A DNA stretch of 37,635 bases, taken from positions 1-37,635 of the forward strand of contig JAFAAV010000102.1 in the NCBI GenBank assembly GCA_023426375.1, given 5' to 3'. The stretch comes from Actinomycetes bacterium. GTDB lineage: Bacteria > Actinomycetota > Actinomycetes > Actinomycetales > Micrococcaceae. This document shows positions 21,529 to 29,742 of this stretch, in pieces (position 1 is the first letter of the stretch; every line of letters starts with the position of its first letter). The notes below the pieces were generated by a model. The model was given only the letters and a program-made list of their open reading frames with translations, made no database searches and was not told the origin of the DNA. The translations under genes and the position numbers were made by a program.

Positions 21529-22692
21529 TCAGCAGGGTTTGAACACCTTGCCCCCGGGCGCGTAGCAGCGGGGACCGGTGTAACCGGGAAGGTCTGAGAC
21601 GTACCCGGGCGGTGCTTGTTCGACGATGTTCGGCGCGGGCTTCGGGGCCGGGGCCGGCGCCGGGGGAGCCGGAGGTGCGGGCGGTGCGGGCGGTGCCGGG
21701 GCGCGAACTGCCGGGGCATCCGGTACTGCGGGCGCGGCCGGGGCAGCGGGAGCTTGCGGAGCCCTAGGGGGTTCCGGTGCGGAGGGTGCCTGTGGCGCCG
21801 AACCGCCGGACCCGTCAGAACCGCTTGAGCCGCTGCCATTGTTTCGAGCTGAGTCACTCTCTGCCCGCTGCTGTTCTTCGCTCTGCTGCCGTGCGGCGCG
21901 CTGCTCCAAGTTGGTCACATCGCTTCGGAGGACGGCTACACCCTGGCGGATCGATGGAATTTCAAGCAAATGACGGATGTGCGGGTGTACGTCTCCATCG
22001 ATCAAATCGAGGGTGGCGAGGAACGTTGCTGCCTGGGCGGCGTCAGTGGCCCCATCTGCAAGATCCTCGGGTGATGCGTTCTCCAGTGCTTCTGTTGCTT
22101 CCTTCAGTTGAGTCGGCAATGTGCAACCGATAGCCGGATCCAGCAGGCCAACTCCCTTGCGCTCCGCCTCTGCGAAGGCCTCCTCCACCGGAGGCAAGAA
22201 CTTGTCATTGGGCTCAATCAAGAGAGGTGTGGCCAAACCCTGGCGAGCGATCTCAGCGTTGGCCAAGCGCCCATCTTCCAGGAAAACGCCCGCCAGTGTG
22301 CGGCCATAAGGGTCGTAAATTTCCTGGTCGTATTCCAGTCCCACAACGGTGCCGGGGGCTAGAAGCTGCTCGGCGTACTCGGTCGCTTCCGGGCCGAGAC
22401 ACTCGACGATTTCGTTCGGGTCCTTGGTTTCGGGGGTGTCGATGTTGAGCAAGCGGACTCGTTCGATCGCACCGTCGAGTCGGACGTCAATCGTGTCGCC
22501 GTCGATCACCCGATCAACCACAGCTCGTTCGCCGCGTAATTCGGCAGTGGGGGATGGGCTCGCGGCCGCCTGTGTTGTAGGAGCTGCTGGAGCTGAGTCA
22601 TTGGAGGCGGCCGGGGTGTCCGCGCACCCGGTGAGAAGAAGTAGAGCTATCGCCGGCATGGTCAATCGCCGGAGGGTGTGTGGGCGCGTCAT
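21529..22692 (-). CDS. Lipoprotein thermonuclease (SNase domain) with Pro/Ala-rich tail
   Basis: 387 aa. The signal peptide ends in a lipobox LLLLTGC (Cys23), so the protein is anchored to the outer face of the membrane. Residues about 53-165 are a staphylococcal nuclease domain: VVDRVIDGDTIDVRLDG, RVRLLNIDTPETKD (Arg, Asp and Glu positions of the active site) and YDPYGRTLAGVFLEDGRLANAEI. It should cleave DNA/RNA with Ca2+. A helical stretch follows, then a long Pro-Ala low-complexity linker (about 295-355). The extreme C-terminus YVSDLPGYTGPRCYAPGG... PC is a compact two-Cys unit, perhaps for wall binding. AGGA lies before ATG 22692. It is divergent from the hpa-type operon with a 288-bp gap and lies inside the catabolic island without an evident link to it. 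Confidence 0.9.
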   Translation of the reverse strand: MTRPHTLRRLTMPAIALLLLTGCADTPAASNDSAPAAPTTQAAASPSPTAELRGERAVVDRVIDGDTIDVRLDGAIERVRLLNIDTPETKDPNEIVECLGPEATEYAEQLLAPGTVVGLEYDQEIYDPYGRTLAGVFLEDGRLANAEIARQGLATPLLIEPNDKFLPPVEEAFAEAERKGVGLLDPAIGCTLPTQLKEATEALENASPEDLADGATDAAQAATFLATLDLIDGDVHPHIRHLLEIPSIRQGVAVLRSDVTNLEQRAARQQSEEQQRAESDSARNNGSGSSGSDGSGGSAPQAPSAPEPPRAPQAPAAPAAPAVPDAPAVRAPAPPAPPAPPAPPAPAPAPKPAPNIVEQAPPGYVSDLPGYTGPRCYAPGGKVFKPC

Positions 22693-22915
22693 TGCAGTCC
22701 TGTCGCTAAAACGGGGGGATCACCATATTTAAACCGTTGGACGTGTCAACACGCGGTAAGACGCGAGTCCAGTGGCGCATGTCATACACGGCCGAAAGTG
22801 TTGTGCTGCAACAACTAGTCAAACCATGTACAAGTTGGATACGATCAAACCGCAAGGTTTCAAGGATCTTCAAGCTAGGGCCGAGCGCCCAGTGGTCACG
22901 CAACGAGATCACCCC

Positions 22916-22944
22916 TTGTCGACCCATCGCAGATAATATACGAT
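22916..22944 (+). promoter_or_regulatory. Promoter of the homoprotocatechuate operon with overlapping operator
   Basis: TTGTCG (22916-22921), a 17-bp spacer and TACGAT (22939-22944) form a sigma-70-type promoter. TATACGA (22937-22943), shared with the palindrome before the divergent monooxygenase gene, overlaps the -10. ATACGATC also occurs at 22839-22846. A regulator bound here would repress. The leader is about 30 nt with AGAGGAGG before ATG 22981. Confidence 0.6.
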
Positions 22945-22980
22945 TTCGAATAACATCCGAGGATAACCAGAGGAGGCTCC

Positions 22981-24492
22981 ATGACTGAGAGCACTCAGAA
23001 CGTTCCTTCCCAGGTCGCAGCGGTTCCGGTGAAGCCGGGCAAGATCATTGCCGTGCACCTGGCCTACGAATCCCGTGCTGCACAGCGTGGTCGCAAGCCG
23101 GCGGTTCCTTCGTACTTCATCAAGCCCTTCAGTTCACTGGCCGGTTCCGGCGCAGAGGTGGAGCGCCCCGCGGGTACCGAGCTGCTCGCCTACGAGGGTG
23201 AGATTGCCCTGGTGATCGGCAAGCCCGCCAAGAACGTCTCCCTCGAGAACGCTTGGGACCACGTGGCTGCGGTCACTGCCGCCAACGACTGGGGCGTATA
23301 CGACCTGCGCGCCGCTGACAAGGGCTCCAACCTGCGCAACAAGGGCCGCGACGGCTACACCCCGGTCGGTCCCGAGCTGATCGATGCCCGCAAGGTCAGC
23401 CCCGACGAGCTGCGCGTGCGCACCTGGGTCAACGGCGACCTGGTTCAGGACGACGTCACCGCCGACGACCACATGATCTTCCCCCTCGCGCAGTTCGTCG
23501 CGGACCTCTCGCAGCACGTCACGCTCGACGAGGGCGATGTCATCCTGACCGGCACTCCGGCGGGGTCGTCGGTGGCCCAGCCGGGCGACGTCGTCGAAAT
23601 TGAAGTTGACGCTCCCCAGGCCGACGGCGCTCCGAGCACCGGCCGGCTGATCAGTCGCGTCATCGAGGGCGCCGCGGGCTTCGACTCGAACCTGGGCGCG
23701 ATGCCCGCCGTGGACGACAAGCAGCGCGAAGAGGCTTGGGGCTCCCGCGAAGAGGCCGGGCTCCCGGCCGAAGAAAGCAAGGGCCTGCCCCAGGACCTGC
23801 GCACCAAGCTCGAGAAGGCACCTACCGCTGGTCTGTCCGCAGAGCTGCGCAAGCGCGGCCTCAACAACGTGATCATCGAGGGCGTCTACCCCCAAACGCC
23901 GGGCACCAAAATGGTCGGTACGGCCAAGACGCTGCGCTTCGTCCCGAACCGCGAGGACCTCTTCAAATCCCACGGCGGCGGGTACAACACCCAGAAGCGG
24001 GTTTTCGACGCCGTGGGCCCGGGTGAAGTCATCGTGATCGAGGCCCGCGGTTCGGCAGGTTCCGGAACGCTCGGCGACATCCTGGCCCTGCGCGCCCAGT
24101 TCAACGGCGCGGCCGGTGTAGTCAGCGACGGCGGCGTGCGCGATTACGAGGCCGTCAAGGAGATCGGCTTGCCGGTCTTCGCACAGACCGCTCACCCCGC
24201 CGTGCTCGGGCGCCGTCACGTTCCGTGGGACCAGGACATCGCTGTGGCCTGCGGCAACGCGACCGTCCTGCCCGGAGACGTGATCGTGGGCGACGACGAC
24301 GGCGTGATCGTGATCCCGCGCGACATCGCCCAGGAGGTCGTGGACGCGGCACTGGCCAAGGAACACGAGGACGCCTGGGTGGCCGTGCGCGTGGCCGAGG
24401 GCAATCCCGTCGACGGTCTGTTCCCGCCCACGGGCGAGTGGAAAGAAAAGTTCCAGCAGTGGCTGGCCGAGAACCCGGTCCCCGGTAACTGA
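22981..24492 (+). CDS. FAH-domain / RraA-like fusion (OPET decarboxylase/isomerase candidate)
   Basis: 503 aa with two enzyme domains. Residues about 20-230 are a fumarylacetoacetate-hydrolase fold like HpaG: metal ligands in YEGEIALVIG (E72, E74) and ANDWGVYDLR (D103), plus KGRDGYTPVGPE and ILTGTPAGS. Residues about 275-495 are RraA-like, the fold of class II 4-hydroxy-4-methyl-2-oxoglutarate aldolase/oxaloacetate decarboxylases, with GTLGDILALRA and SDGGVRD (R387, D388 for substrate and metal). In E. coli, HpaG carries two FAH domains for decarboxylation of OPET and isomerisation of the product. Here the second domain seems to be replaced by an RraA unit that could do the decarboxylation. 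The start ATG has AGAGGAGG before it. It is the first gene of the operon; the GntR gene follows 41 bp later. Confidence 0.88.
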   Translation: MTESTQNVPSQVAAVPVKPGKIIAVHLAYESRAAQRGRKPAVPSYFIKPFSSLAGSGAEVERPAGTELLAYEGEIALVIGKPAKNVSLENAWDHVAAVTAANDWGVYDLRAADKGSNLRNKGRDGYTPVGPELIDARKVSPDELRVRTWVNGDLVQDDVTADDHMIFPLAQFVADLSQHVTLDEGDVILTGTPAGSSVAQPGDVVEIEVDAPQADGAPSTGRLISRVIEGAAGFDSNLGAMPAVDDKQREEAWGSREEAGLPAEESKGLPQDLRTKLEKAPTAGLSAELRKRGLNNVIIEGVYPQTPGTKMVGTAKTLRFVPNREDLFKSHGGGYNTQKRVFDAVGPGEVIVIEARGSAGSGTLGDILALRAQFNGAAGVVSDGGVRDYEAVKEIGLPVFAQTAHPAVLGRRHVPWDQDIAVACGNATVLPGDVIVGDDDGVIVIPRDIAQEVVDAALAKEHEDAWVAVRVAEGNPVDGLFPPTGEWKEKFQQWLAENPVPGN

Positions 24493-24533
24493 TCCGGCCG
24501 ACACGGAACGTGATCAAGGACAGAGGCAACCCC

Positions 24534-25211
24534 ATGGCAACCCCGGCTCGCACGGAAGCAGCGCAGAAACTCGGTAAGGCCCAGTACGCCTACGAGTGGA
24601 TCAAGGTGCAGATCCTGGAGCAGTCCTTCACGCCCGGATACCGCCTGGTGCTCGCGAACATCGCCCAGACGTTGGGGATGTCCGTGGTGCCGGTGCGCGA
24701 AGCGATCCGTCGGCTGGAGGCCGAGGGGTTGGTGACCTTCGAGCGCAACGTGGGCGCGCGAGTATCCATGGTGGACGGTGAGCAGTACCGCTACAGCATG
24801 GAGACCCTGGGGATCCTGGAGGGTGCGGCCACCGCACAGTCGGCGGCGCACCTCACGGCGGCCGAGCTCGCGCAAGCGCGTGAACTCAATGCCAAGCTGG
24901 AGGAGTCACTGGAGAACTTCGACCCGGAGACCTTCACCGCGGTCAACCACCAGTTCCACCAGGTGCTGGCCTGTCGGTGCCCCAACCAACGCCTCAACGA
25001 CTTGATCTCCGTGGAGTGGGAACGCCTGAACCACCTGCGTACCTCCACGTTCTCCTTTGTCCCCAACCGCGCTCGCGCCTCGGTGCACGAGCACTACCAC
25101 ATCCTGCATTTGATCGAGACCCACGCCCCCGCGGACGCGGTGGAGAAGGCAGTGCGCGAACACCGCACCGCCACACTGCGCAGCTACCTGAACAGCCGCG
25201 GGGACAACTGA
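24534..25211 (+). CDS. GntR-family regulator, FCD subfamily
   Basis: 225 aa from ATG 24534 (AGAGG upstream; a GTG at 24510 is an alternative). The N-terminal winged helix is clear: KAQYAYEWIKVQILEQSFTPGYRLVLANIAQTLGMSVVPVREAIRRLEAEGLV, with VPVREAIRRLEAEG the typical GntR recognition element. The C-terminal helical FCD domain (about 85-220) includes FTAVNHQFHQVL and EHYHILHLIETH... REHR, with histidines of the metal/ligand pocket. FCD regulators mostly respond to carboxylic acids, so a pathway acid such as homoprotocatechuate or hydroxyphenylacetate is a sensible effector. Its place as second gene in the operon implies autoregulation. Candidate sites are the TATACGA elements at 21189 and 22937. 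Confidence 0.92.
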   Translation: MATPARTEAAQKLGKAQYAYEWIKVQILEQSFTPGYRLVLANIAQTLGMSVVPVREAIRRLEAEGLVTFERNVGARVSMVDGEQYRYSMETLGILEGAATAQSAAHLTAAELAQARELNAKLEESLENFDPETFTAVNHQFHQVLACRCPNQRLNDLISVEWERLNHLRTSTFSFVPNRARASVHEHYHILHLIETHAPADAVEKAVREHRTATLRSYLNSRGDN

Positions 25212-25251
25212 CCAACCGTCCACACCCAGCACACACATTGGGAGTACACAC

Positions 25252-26763
25252 ATGACTACGAACACCGATGCCAAGCCTCAGGGTCTGCCCGATTCGATCC
25301 GCCACTACATCAACGGCGAATGGGTGGACTCCATCGACGGAGACACCTTTGATGTCCTGAACCCGGTCACCAATGAGCCCTACATCAAGGCAGCTTCCGG
25401 CAAGAAGGCGGACATCGAAGCCGCCGTGGCCGCCGCCAAGACGGCGTTCGAAGAGGGCCCCTGGCCCAAGATGCTGCCCCGCGAGCGCTCCCGCGTGCTG
25501 CACAAGATCGCGGACATCGTGGAGTCCCGCGGTGACCAGCTGGCCGCCATGGAGTCCTACGACTCCGGTCTGCCCATCACCCAGGCGCTGGGTCAGGCCC
25601 GCCGCGCTGCGGAGAACTTCCGCTTCTTCGCGGACCTGATCGTCGCCCAGAGCGATGACACCTACAAGGTTCCCGGCCGCCAGGTGAACTACGTGAACCG
25701 CAAGCCCATTGGTGTGGCCGGCCTGATCACCCCGTGGAACACCCCGTTCATGCTCGAGTCCTGGAAGCTGGGCCCCGCGCTGGCCACCGGTAACACCGTG
25801 GTGCTCAAGCCCGCAGAGTTCACCCCGCTCTCGGCCTCCCTGTGGCCGGGCATTTTCGAGGAAGCCGGCGTTCCGGCAGGTGTGTTCAACCTGGTCAACG
25901 GCTACGGCGAAGAGGGCTACGCCGGTGACTCGCTGGTCAAGCACCCGGACGTGCCGCTGATCTCCTTCACAGGGGAGTCCCGCACCGGGCAGATCATCTT
26001 CGCCAACGCCGCGCCCTACCTCAAGGGCCTGTCCATGGAATTGGGTGGGAAGTCCCCGGCCATCGTCTTCGACGACGCCGATCTGGACGCCGCCATCAAC
26101 GCCACCATCTTCGGTGTGTTCTCCCTCAACGGCGAGCGTTGCACCGCCGGTTCGCGCATCCTGGTTCAGCGCGGCATCTACGACGAGTTCGTGGAGCGCT
26201 ACGCCGCCCAGGCAAAGCGCGTGAAGGTGGGCCTGCCCTCGGACCCCAACACTGAGGTGGGCGCCCTGGTGCACCCCGAGCACTACGACAAGGTCATGTC
26301 CTACGTGGAGATCGGCAAGCAGGAGGCCCGTTTGGTCGCCGGCGGTGGCCGACCCGAGGGCTTCGACACCGGCAACTACGTGGCACCCACGGTGTTCGTG
26401 GACGTCAAGCCCGATGCCCGGATCTTCCAGGAGGAGATCTTCGGCCCGGTCGTGGCGATCACCCCGTTCGACACGGATGAGGAAGCCCTGGAGCTGGCCA
26501 ACAACACCAAGTACGGCCTGGCCGCGTACGTGTGGACCAGCGACCTCAAGCGCGCGCACAACTTCGCGCAGGACGTCGAGGCCGGCATGGTCTGGCTTAA
26601 CTCCAACAACGTGCGTGACCTGCGCACCCCGTTCGGCGGTGTGAAGGCCTCCGGTCTGGGTCACGAGGGCGGTTACCGCTCCATCGACTTCTACACCGAC
26701 CAGCAGGCCGTGCACATCAACTTGGGCGAGGTCCACAACCCGGTCTTCGGCAAGCAGGACTGA
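25252..26763 (+). CDS. hpaE: 5-carboxymethyl-2-hydroxymuconate semialdehyde dehydrogenase
   Basis: 503 aa NAD-dependent aldehyde dehydrogenase that oxidises the ring-cleavage product CHMS to 5-carboxymethyl-2-hydroxymuconate. ALDH residues are all present: N163 (PWNTPF), K186 (LKPAE), E263 (MELGGKSPA) and the nucleophile C297 (NGERCTAGSR); the C-terminal FGGVKASGLGHEGGYRSIDFYT fits the HpaE group. Placement between the FAH fusion and the HpaD dioxygenase supports the specific assignment over general ALDHs. GGGAGT lies before ATG 25252, 40 bp after the regulator. The gene is followed by a strong intercistronic hairpin (26775-26801). Confidence 0.92.
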   Translation: MTTNTDAKPQGLPDSIRHYINGEWVDSIDGDTFDVLNPVTNEPYIKAASGKKADIEAAVAAAKTAFEEGPWPKMLPRERSRVLHKIADIVESRGDQLAAMESYDSGLPITQALGQARRAAENFRFFADLIVAQSDDTYKVPGRQVNYVNRKPIGVAGLITPWNTPFMLESWKLGPALATGNTVVLKPAEFTPLSASLWPGIFEEAGVPAGVFNLVNGYGEEGYAGDSLVKHPDVPLISFTGESRTGQIIFANAAPYLKGLSMELGGKSPAIVFDDADLDAAINATIFGVFSLNGERCTAGSRILVQRGIYDEFVERYAAQAKRVKVGLPSDPNTEVGALVHPEHYDKVMSYVEIGKQEARLVAGGGRPEGFDTGNYVAPTVFVDVKPDARIFQEEIFGPVVAITPFDTDEEALELANNTKYGLAAYVWTSDLKRAHNFAQDVEAGMVWLNSNNVRDLRTPFGGVKASGLGHEGGYRSIDFYTDQQAVHINLGEVHNPVFGKQD

Positions 26764-26774
26764 TGCCGCGCCGC

Positions 26775-26801
26775 GGTGGGCGGCCACGGCGGCCGCCCAC
26801 C
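26775..26801 (+). other. Strong GC hairpin between hpaE and hpaD
   Basis: GGTGGGCGGCC pairs perfectly with GGCCGCCCACC (11 bp, loop ACGGC). With no T tract and pathway genes continuing downstream, it is better read as a partial terminator or RNA-processing/stabilising element than a full stop. Confidence 0.65.
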
Positions 26802-26857
26802 CTCGGCACACCTAAGCAACCCACCACCTGAACACCCTCATCACGAAGGACACCATC

Positions 26858-28024
26858 ATGACGAATCCCGCAGACCGGACAATGACGTCCTCGGGCTTCT
26901 ACGTTTCGCAGGAAGCTCCGATCTCCACCGACAATCCCATCAAGACCCCTTCGGTTCCCGCGCCGGACATCCTGCGCTGCGCCTACATGGAACTCGTGGT
27001 CACCGACCTCAAGCGCTCCCGCGACTTCTACGTGGACGTCCTCGGCCTGACCGTGACCGAAGAAGACGAGAACACCGTCTACCTGCGCTCCATCGAGGAG
27101 TTCATCCACCACAACCTGGTGCTGCGTCAGGGCCCCGTGGCCGCCGTGGCCGCATTCTCCTACCGCGTGCGCAGCCCAGAGGAACTCGACAAGGCTGTCG
27201 CCTTCTACGAGGAGCTCGGATGCCGTGTGGAGCGCAAGAAGGAAGGCTTCACCAAGGGCATCGGAGATTCGGTGCGCGTGGAGGACCCGCTGGGCTTCCC
27301 GTACGAGTTCTTCTACGACGTGGAGCACGTTGAGCGCCTGGCCTGGCGTTACGACCTCTACACCCCCGGTGCCCTGGTGCGCCTGGACCACTTCAACCAG
27401 GTCACCCCGGACGTTCCCCGCGCCACCAAGTTCATGCAGGATCTGGGCTTCCGCGTGACCGAGGACATCCAGGACGAAGAGGGCACCGTGTACGCCGCGT
27501 GGATGCGCCGCAAGCCCACCGTGCATGACACCGCCATGACCGGCGGCGACGGCCCCCGCATGCACCACGTGGCCTTCGCGACCCACGAGAAGCACAACAT
27601 CCTGGCGATCTGCGACAAGCTCGGTGCGCTGCGTCAGTCGGACAAGATCGAACGCGGTCCCGGCCGCCACGGTGTGTCCAACGCGTTCTACCTGTACCTG
27701 CGCGACCCGGACGGTCACCGCGTGGAGATCTACACCCAGGACTACTACACCGGCGACCCGGACAACCCCGTGGTCACGTGGGACGTCCACGACAATCAGC
27801 GCCGCGACTGGTGGGGCACCCCCGTGGTCCCGTCCTGGTACACCGAGGCCTCCCTGGTTCTCGACCTGGACGGCAACCCGCAGGAAGTCATCGCCCGCAC
27901 GGACGAGTCCGAGATGGCCGCGACCATCGGCGCGGACGGCTTCTCCTACACCCGCGCCTCCGAGGGCGAGGAGTCCATACCCGATTGGAAGAAGGGCGAG
28001 TACAAGCTGGGCAACCAGCTCTGA
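26858..28024 (+). CDS. hpaD: Homoprotocatechuate 2,3-dioxygenase
   Basis: 388 aa extradiol dioxygenase of the vicinal-oxygen-chelate fold, opening homoprotocatechuate next to the diol to give CHMS. All known functional residues of the Brevibacterium/Arthrobacter enzymes are found with a constant shift of 23: metal ligands H178, H237, E290; acid-base H223; N180, W215, R266, H271 and Y280. I recall the remaining sequence as very similar too (VRVEDPLGFPYEFFY, GPRMHHVAFATHEKHNI, YTGDPDNP). The shift comes from an N-terminal extension (about residues 4-30) rich in Ser/Thr/Pro. GAAGGA precedes ATG 26858. Metal (Fe or Mn) cannot be told from sequence. Two hairpins flank the gene. Confidence 0.97.
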   Translation: MTNPADRTMTSSGFYVSQEAPISTDNPIKTPSVPAPDILRCAYMELVVTDLKRSRDFYVDVLGLTVTEEDENTVYLRSIEEFIHHNLVLRQGPVAAVAAFSYRVRSPEELDKAVAFYEELGCRVERKKEGFTKGIGDSVRVEDPLGFPYEFFYDVEHVERLAWRYDLYTPGALVRLDHFNQVTPDVPRATKFMQDLGFRVTEDIQDEEGTVYAAWMRRKPTVHDTAMTGGDGPRMHHVAFATHEKHNILAICDKLGALRQSDKIERGPGRHGVSNAFYLYLRDPDGHRVEIYTQDYYTGDPDNPVVTWDVHDNQRRDWWGTPVVPSWYTEASLVLDLDGNPQEVIARTDESEMAATIGADGFSYTRASEGEESIPDWKKGEYKLGNQL

Positions 28025-28046
28025 TCACTCAACTTTCGTTATTGAC

Positions 28047-28096
28047 GACGACGCCGCCGGGCCGTTCCGCACGCGGGGCGGCCGAGCGGCGTCGTC
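28047..28096 (+). other. Hairpin made of the 13-bp motif and its complement, after hpaD
   Basis: GACGACGCCGC (28047-28057) pairs with GCGGCGTCGTC (28086-28096, part of the motif copy 28084-28096) around a 28-nt GC-rich loop. It lies in the 106-bp gap between hpaD and hpaH. Weak terminator or processing site is possible. Confidence 0.6.
28084..28096 (+). repeat. Copy of 13-bp motif (intergenic, 60 bp after hpaD stop)
   Basis: Exact GAGCGGCGTCGTC in the same orientation relative to the preceding gene as the copies at 2904 and 33704. Confidence 0.85.
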
Positions 28097-28130
28097 GCCA
28101 GTGACACCCGACCAACGCGAGGGAGATCCC

Positions 28131-28916
28131 ATGCTGGAGCAGGAACGCATCACCAAGATCGCGGACGATCTGGCCGCGGCCGAACGCGACCGCACCATGA
28201 TCCCGCGGCTCACGCAGCAGTACCCGGAGATGACCGTGGAGGATTCTTACGCGGTGCAGAACGAATGGCGCCGCCGCAGTGAGGAATCCGGGCGCCGACT
28301 GGTGGGCCGCAAGATCGGGCTGACGTCCAAGGTCATGCAGGAGGCCACGGGCATCAGCGAACCCGATTACGGCGCGATTTTCGCCGATCAGGTCTACGAG
28401 AACGGCTCCGTGATCAAGCACGATCAGTACTCGAACGTGCGCATCGAGGTGGAGCTGGCTTTCGTGCTCAAGGACGAGCTCAAGGGTCCGAACGTGAGCA
28501 TTTTCGACGTGCTGCGCGCGACCGAATACGTGGTCCCCGCCCTGGAGATCCTGAGCTCGCGCATCGAGATGGAGGGTCGCACCATCGTCGATACCATCTC
28601 GGACAACGCCGCCCTGGGCGCCATGGTCTATGGCGGCAATCCTGTGGCTCCGGATGCCGTGGACCTGCGCTGGGTCTCCGCGCTGCTGTACCGCAACGAG
28701 ACCATCGAGGACACCGGTGTGGCCGCCGCCGTGCTCAACCACCCTGCCAACGGTGTGGTGTGGCTGGCCAACAAGCTGGCTGCCCATGACGACTCGCTGC
28801 CCGCCGGGAGCATCATCCTGGCCGGATCGTTCACCAAGCCCATGTGGGTCCACCCCGGTGACACCGTGCACGCTGATTACGGAGATTTGGGAGCCATTAC
28901 ATGTCGGTTCGAGTGA
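28131..28916 (+). CDS. hpaH: 2-oxo-hept-4-ene-1,7-dioate hydratase
   Basis: 261 aa (about 267 in E. coli HpaH) of the FAH-like hydratase family, adding water to 2-oxohept-4-enedioate to make 4-hydroxy-2-oxoheptanedioate. Mg-binding carboxylates expected for the family appear as E106 and E108 (RIEVELAFVL) and E139 (YVVPALEI). The N-terminal RRLVGRKIGLTSKVMQ and the end AGSFTKPMWVHPGDTVHADYG are typical of HpaH/MhpD. ATG 28131 follows GAGGGAGA; a longer frame running back through hpaD is a shadow. The 3' end overlaps hpaI by 16 nt, so the two are coupled. Confidence 0.93.
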   Translation: MLEQERITKIADDLAAAERDRTMIPRLTQQYPEMTVEDSYAVQNEWRRRSEESGRRLVGRKIGLTSKVMQEATGISEPDYGAIFADQVYENGSVIKHDQYSNVRIEVELAFVLKDELKGPNVSIFDVLRATEYVVPALEILSSRIEMEGRTIVDTISDNAALGAMVYGGNPVAPDAVDLRWVSALLYRNETIEDTGVAAAVLNHPANGVVWLANKLAAHDDSLPAGSIILAGSFTKPMWVHPGDTVHADYGDLGAITCRFE

Positions 28917-29734
28917 ACAACCTGATCCAGTCCTTCCGGGCGGAGGGCGCGGCCAACCTGCCGGGCGCGCTGCCGAGCCTCAAAAACCTCTTCCCGCTGG
29001 CGGACGGTGAGCAGCCGGTCGTGGGCATTTTCCTCTCGTCCGGTGACCCCACCGCCGCCGAAATCCTGGCCGGTACCGGTTTCGACTACCTGCTGATCGA
29101 CGGCGAACACTCGCCGCTGTCGCTGGAGACCATCCAGTCCGTGCTGCGCGCGATGGCCGCCTACCCCACGCTGGGTATGGTGCGGGTCCCCGCCAACGAC
29201 GAGGTCATCATCAAGCAGTACCTGGACCTGGGCGTTCAGACCCTGGTGGTGCCGATGGTCGACTCGGTCTCCGAAGCTCAGGCCGCAGCGCGTGCGGTGG
29301 CTTACCCGCCCGAGGGCGTGCGCGGCGTCGGCTCCGCACTGGCCCGTTCCGGGCGCTGGAACCGCATCCCCGACTACCTGGCGCGTGCGCGCGAGACCAT
29401 CACGTTGATCGTGCAGGCCGAATCCGCGGCGTCGGTGGAGAACATCACCGAGATCGCGGCGGTCGAGGGCGTCGACGGCGTGTTCATCGGCCCGTCCGAC
29501 CTGGCCGCCTCCATGGGGCTGCTCGGTCAGCAGACCCACCCGGACGTGGTCGCCGCGGTCAAGCACGTGATCACTGAGGCCAAGGCCGCGGGCAAGTTCG
29601 TGGGCGTCAACGCGTTCGCCCAGGACCAGGCGCGGGACTACCTGGCCACGGGTGCGGATTTCGTGAACGTGGGCGCCGACGTCGCTCTGCTCGCCAACGG
29701 CAGCCGGGCCCTGTTGGAGGCGTTTCAGAAGTAG
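28901..29734 (+). CDS. hpaI: 4-hydroxy-2-oxoheptanedioate aldolase
   Basis: 277 aa class II pyruvate aldolase of the HpaI/GarL family that splits 4-hydroxy-2-oxoheptanedioate into pyruvate and succinic semialdehyde. Active-site residues fit E. coli HpaI with a constant shift of 25: H70 (IDGEHSPL), R95 (MVRVPAND), metal ligands E174 (QAESAASVEN) and D200 (FIGPSDLAASMG). The longer N-terminus (NNLIQSFRAEGAANLPGALPSLKNLF) explains the shift. ATG 28901 lies inside the last codons of hpaH. It is the last gene of the pathway operon; succinic semialdehyde dehydrogenase is not in the window. No strong terminator lies in the 20 bp before the next gene. Confidence 0.94.
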   Translation: MSVRVNNLIQSFRAEGAANLPGALPSLKNLFPLADGEQPVVGIFLSSGDPTAAEILAGTGFDYLLIDGEHSPLSLETIQSVLRAMAAYPTLGMVRVPANDEVIIKQYLDLGVQTLVVPMVDSVSEAQAAARAVAYPPEGVRGVGSALARSGRWNRIPDYLARARETITLIVQAESAASVENITEIAAVEGVDGVFIGPSDLAASMGLLGQQTHPDVVAAVKHVITEAKAAGKFVGVNAFAQDQARDYLATGADFVNVGADVALLANGSRALLEAFQK

Positions 29735-29742
29735 GCGTTGTC

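Noticed and set aside
24994..26811. A 605-codon bottom-strand ORF opposite hpaE
   Set aside because: Shadow of hpaE; all ALDH catalytic motifs lie on the top strand.
27624..28130. An N-terminal extension of hpaH running back through hpaD
   Set aside because: It overlaps hpaD coding sequence in a different frame. ATG 28131 has a good ribosome site and gives the normal family length.
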